The position numbers and the translations under genes are program-made. From an uncultured Pseudomonadales bacterium (lineage in GTDB: Bacteria > Pseudomonadota > Gammaproteobacteria > Pseudomonadales > Cellvibrionaceae), in assembly GCA_938048505.1 (NCBI GenBank), contig CALIUX010000192.1, forward strand, positions 1 to 7,832: 7,832 nt of DNA, written 5' to 3'. The notes under the pieces were generated by a model. It was not told where the DNA came from. It did no database searches and was given only the letters and a program-made list of their open reading frames with translations. Positions 6,482-7,832 of this stretch are shown here, piece by piece (position 1 is the first letter of the stretch; every line of letters begins with the position of its first letter).

Positions 6482-6565
6482 TGGTGCAGGGGGGTGGATT
6501 CGAACCACCGAAGCTTGCGCGTCAGATTTACAGTCTGATCCCTTTGGCCACTCGGGAACCCCTGC
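6482..6565 (-). tRNA. tRNA-Tyr (anticodon GUA)
   Basis: Class II tRNA of 84 nt including the encoded CCA. Acceptor GCAGGGG/CCCCTGC, D arm TTCCCGAGTGGCCAAAGGGA, anticodon loop CTGTAAA with anticodon GTA at 6529-6531, a long variable arm (GCGCAAGC region) and T arm GGTGGTTCGAATCCACC. It closely resembles E. coli tyrU, which also lies between two tRNA-Thr genes of this cluster. Confidence 0.98.
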
Positions 6566-6642
6566 ACTAACCTGCAAGACTAAGCGTTTAAGCTTATCAA
6601 TCAAGCAGTAGGCATGCACATAATCTAGGTGCTTTTACGAAA

Positions 6643-6718
6643 TGGAGCTGGCGAGAGGAGTCGAACCCCCGACCGGCTGATTACAAGTCAGCTGCTCTAC
6701 CAACTGAGCTACGCCAGC
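6643..6718 (-). tRNA. tRNA-Thr (anticodon UGU)
   Basis: Cloverleaf with acceptor GCTGGCG/CGCCAGC, D arm TAGCTCAGTTGGTAGAGC, anticodon loop CTTGTAA with anticodon TGT at 6683-6685, discriminator T and an encoded CCA. The T stem GGGGG/CCTCT contains two G.T pairs. It corresponds to E. coli thrU and is the first gene of the tRNA cluster. The upstream 50 nt hold overlapping inverted repeats and only a weak promoter candidate (TTGAGA - 17 nt - AATACG), which would place the transcription start almost at the tRNA 5' end. Confidence 0.98.
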
Positions 6719-6732
6719 ACACTTTTCGTATT

Positions 6733-6764
6733 CCACATTAATTGTTGCCTCTCAATGTGGAGGC
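6733..6764 (-). repeat. Two overlapping inverted repeats upstream of the tRNA cluster
   Basis: CCACATT (6733-6739) pairs with AATGTGG (6754-6760) across 14 nt. GCCTC (6747-6751) pairs with GAGGC (6760-6764). The two stems share bases, so only one can form at a time. They lie between the SPOR gene stop and tRNA-Thr(UGU) and overlap the weak promoter candidate. There is no U-tract. They could be an operator or the degenerate 3' end of the SPOR transcript, and the function is unknown. Confidence 0.45.
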
Positions 6765-6770
6765 GGGATT

Positions 6771-7568
6771 CTAGTGAATGTTGTTATGAGAAGCAACAGG
6801 CAATTCGCATTTTTTTTCAATTAACTGCAGAGCCGCTTCATTTTTGGCCATTCTGGACAAAACCGACTCACCCACACCACCTTCAACACCACTCTTAACG
6901 ACCAACCACCGCTGCTCAATAATTCGCTCAAAAGCATCCACCTCTACCGCAAAGCCTTTTGCCTTGATCGCTTGGTACTTGGCATCTGCCAATTCTTTTC
7001 GACTAAACAGGCCGAGGGAGATGCCATTTGCCTTTTCGCCCTTTTGAATCAAATAACTATCGATCTTCATGCCCTGCAAAACAGACAATTGCGCCCTCGC
7101 CTCTTTGCGAGTCGACTTGGCAGGCAAATAGACCCAATAACGCCAACCTCCCGAGACAGTACTCAGCTCACGCTCAACCTCAACCCCCTCACCACCAAGC
7201 CTTTGCGCATATTCCTCTTGCGCATCTTCACGCAGGAACGGCCCAAACCAATAACAAGTGCCGCCCAACAAAGAAGCATCACTCCCAGCCATCCTTTGAA
7301 GCGCGCCCCGATGCACTGAAGATTCTACTTGCCCAGCGCTTACCCCTTCGGTACTCGGCATCTTTTTAAGTAACGCTTTTTTTTGAGCCACTTCATCTAA
7401 TAGAGTAATTGTTTGCGAAGCAAGTGTAGAAGGCGGCACATCATCGGGCTGAACACTCGATGCAACAGGCTTATTAACGGCCACAGTAGGCGGCTCGGAA
7501 CGCACAATATAATGCCAGGCTAAAACAGCGATATTAACGACAACTAGGAGCGCAAAAAGCAACCTCAC
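6771..7568 (-). CDS. Membrane-anchored SPOR-like protein next to coaX
   Basis: 265 residues. The N-terminus has one hydrophobic segment (RLLFALLVVVNIAVLAWHYIV, about 2-22) followed by a polar linker, which suggests an inner-membrane anchor with the rest in the periplasm. The C-terminal part (about 103-228) resembles the SPOR-like protein that commonly lies between coaX and this tRNA cluster in Pseudomonas, including YWVYLPA near 144-150 and NGISLGLFSRKE near 181-192. SPOR domains generally bind peptidoglycan stripped of stem peptides at division sites, but the exact role of this family is not known to me. The start is GTG (7566-7568) with AAGG seven bases upstream (7576-7579). The next upstream in-frame codons reach a TAG without an ATG. 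Two cysteines (C105, C254) are present. A short overlapping upstream ORF is described under findings. Confidence 0.85.
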   Translation of the reverse strand: MRLLFALLVVVNIAVLAWHYIVRSEPPTVAVNKPVASSVQPDDVPPSTLASQTITLLDEVAQKKALLKKMPSTEGVSAGQVESSVHRGALQRMAGSDASLLGGTCYWFGPFLREDAQEEYAQRLGGEGVEVERELSTVSGGWRYWVYLPAKSTRKEARAQLSVLQGMKIDSYLIQKGEKANGISLGLFSRKELADAKYQAIKAKGFAVEVDAFERIIEQRWLVVKSGVEGGVGESVLSRMAKNEAALQLIEKKCELPVASHNNIH

Positions 7569-7596
7569 GCAAATACCTTTAGTAATGAGTGTAATG

Positions 7597-7620
7597 AAAA
7601 AAGGCCGCTAATATCAGCCC
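7597..7620 (-). terminator. Possible weak terminator after coaX
   Basis: Minus-strand RNA reads GGGCT-GATATT-AGCGGCC followed by U6. The stem has only five pairs with a two-base bulge, but the U-run is good. It lies about 90 nt after the coaX stop and about 30 nt before the SPOR gene start. If real it would weaken read-through from coaX. Relatives usually seem to keep these genes together, so the call is tentative. Confidence 0.3.
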
Positions 7621-7706
7621 ATAACGCCATATTAAAAACCCTGCCCAGCACTTGCTTAACACATGATTTTTATTGACTAAAAAGTAAGAAGCACTGTAAT
7701 GACATT

Positions 7707-7832
7707 TCAGGGCAAAGCAATTGCCAGACCGTCTAAAACCGGCGTACTAAGAAGCTCCACATGCAAATTGTGCTGTTGCGCACAGGTTAAGAGTAGGGTT
7801 TTTGCATCCCCTCCCGTCAACACAAGCGAGAA
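7707..7832 (-). CDS. coaX: Type III pantothenate kinase, C-terminal end (runs off the right edge)
   Basis: Only the last 41 codons and the TGA are inside the window. The reading frame ends ...LVLTGGDAKTLLLTCAQQ and then PVLDGLAIALP. The LTGGDA motif and the terminal P-x-LDGLA are characteristic of CoaX, the ASKHA-fold pantothenate kinase that makes 4'-phosphopantothenate from pantothenate and ATP, the first step of coenzyme A synthesis. Many Pseudomonas-type gammaproteobacteria use CoaX where E. coli uses CoaA. Its place next to the SPOR-like gene agrees with conserved gene order, usually with birA further upstream. A 138-nt spacer separates it from the SPOR gene. Confidence 0.9.
   Translation of the reverse strand, partial: FSLVLTGGDAKTLLLTCAQQHNLHVELLSTPVLDGLAIALP

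Noticed and set aside
6719..6760. TTGAGA - 17 nt - AATACG as promoter of the tRNA cluster
   Set aside because: The -10 box matches only 3 of 6 positions and the predicted start would be about two bases from the mature tRNA end, so I did not list it as a promoter.
6629..6898. Plus-strand 89-codon ORF beginning MLLRNGAGERSRTPDRL
   Set aside because: Its first part is the antisense translation of tRNA-Thr(UGU). The GERSRTPD..ITSQLLYQLSYA pattern is a well-known spurious product of tRNA genes, and the remainder is antisense to the SPOR gene.
6972..7369. Overlapping plus-strand ORFs of 113-115 codons opposite the SPOR gene
   Set aside because: Two frames are open at once because the opposite strand is moderately GC-rich coding sequence. 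The products are proline/arginine/histidine-rich without a domain, and the minus-strand gene is supported by conserved neighbours.

Overview
This window is a core housekeeping locus of a gammaproteobacterium. Every gene lies on the minus strand, so transcription runs from the right edge to the left. The gene order is coaX (3' end) - SPOR-like protein - tRNA-Thr(UGU) - tRNA-Tyr(GUA) - tRNA-Gly(UCC) - tRNA-Thr(GGU) - tRNA-Trp(CCA) - secE - nusG - rplK - rplA - rplJ - rplL - rpoB (5' half). A tRNA-Trp in front of secE, and a coaX/SPOR pair ahead of the tRNA cluster, resemble Pseudomonas-type relatives more than enterics. Moderate GC and the protein sequences would suit a marine, Cellvibrio/Saccharophagus/Teredinibacter-like member of that branch. 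This placement is an inference and no species can be named.

Right part (about 5917-7832): the last 41 residues of type III pantothenate kinase (CoaX), a 138-nt spacer, and a membrane-anchored SPOR-like protein starting at GTG. Five tRNA genes follow, separated by short spacers with several inverted repeats. The elongation factor Tu gene (tufB), normally found between tRNA-Thr(GGU) and tRNA-Trp/secE in gammaproteobacteria, is absent. Only 149 nt with a terminator-like hairpin and other inverted repeats occupy its place.

Middle part (about 3568-5817): secE (translocon subunit) and nusG (elongation factor) are 30 nt apart, and nusG is followed by a strong intrinsic terminator. A leader resembling an L1-protein operator then precedes rplK-rplA, whose stop and start codons overlap by one base.

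Left part (about 1-3567): a 286-nt, very structured leader, including an L10(L12)4-type autoregulatory region, precedes rplJ-rplL. After rplL comes a terminator/attenuator hairpin, then further hairpins including a long imperfect one that could be an RNase III site, and then rpoB. The window holds codons 1-677 of rpoB, and the rifampicin-binding region has the wild-type residues.

The products work together in translation and transcription. L10 with L7/L12, plus L11 and L1, build the ribosomal stalks. NusG and RpoB belong to the transcription machinery, and the tRNAs supply Thr, Tyr, Gly and Trp codons. The regulatory RNA segments balance ribosomal protein and RNA polymerase output. I see no phage, IS element, CRISPR array, defence system or clearly new system. 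The points worth a second look are the missing tufB, the RNA structures in the spacers, a non-CCA tRNA-Gly 3' end and a tiny upstream ORF before the SPOR gene.
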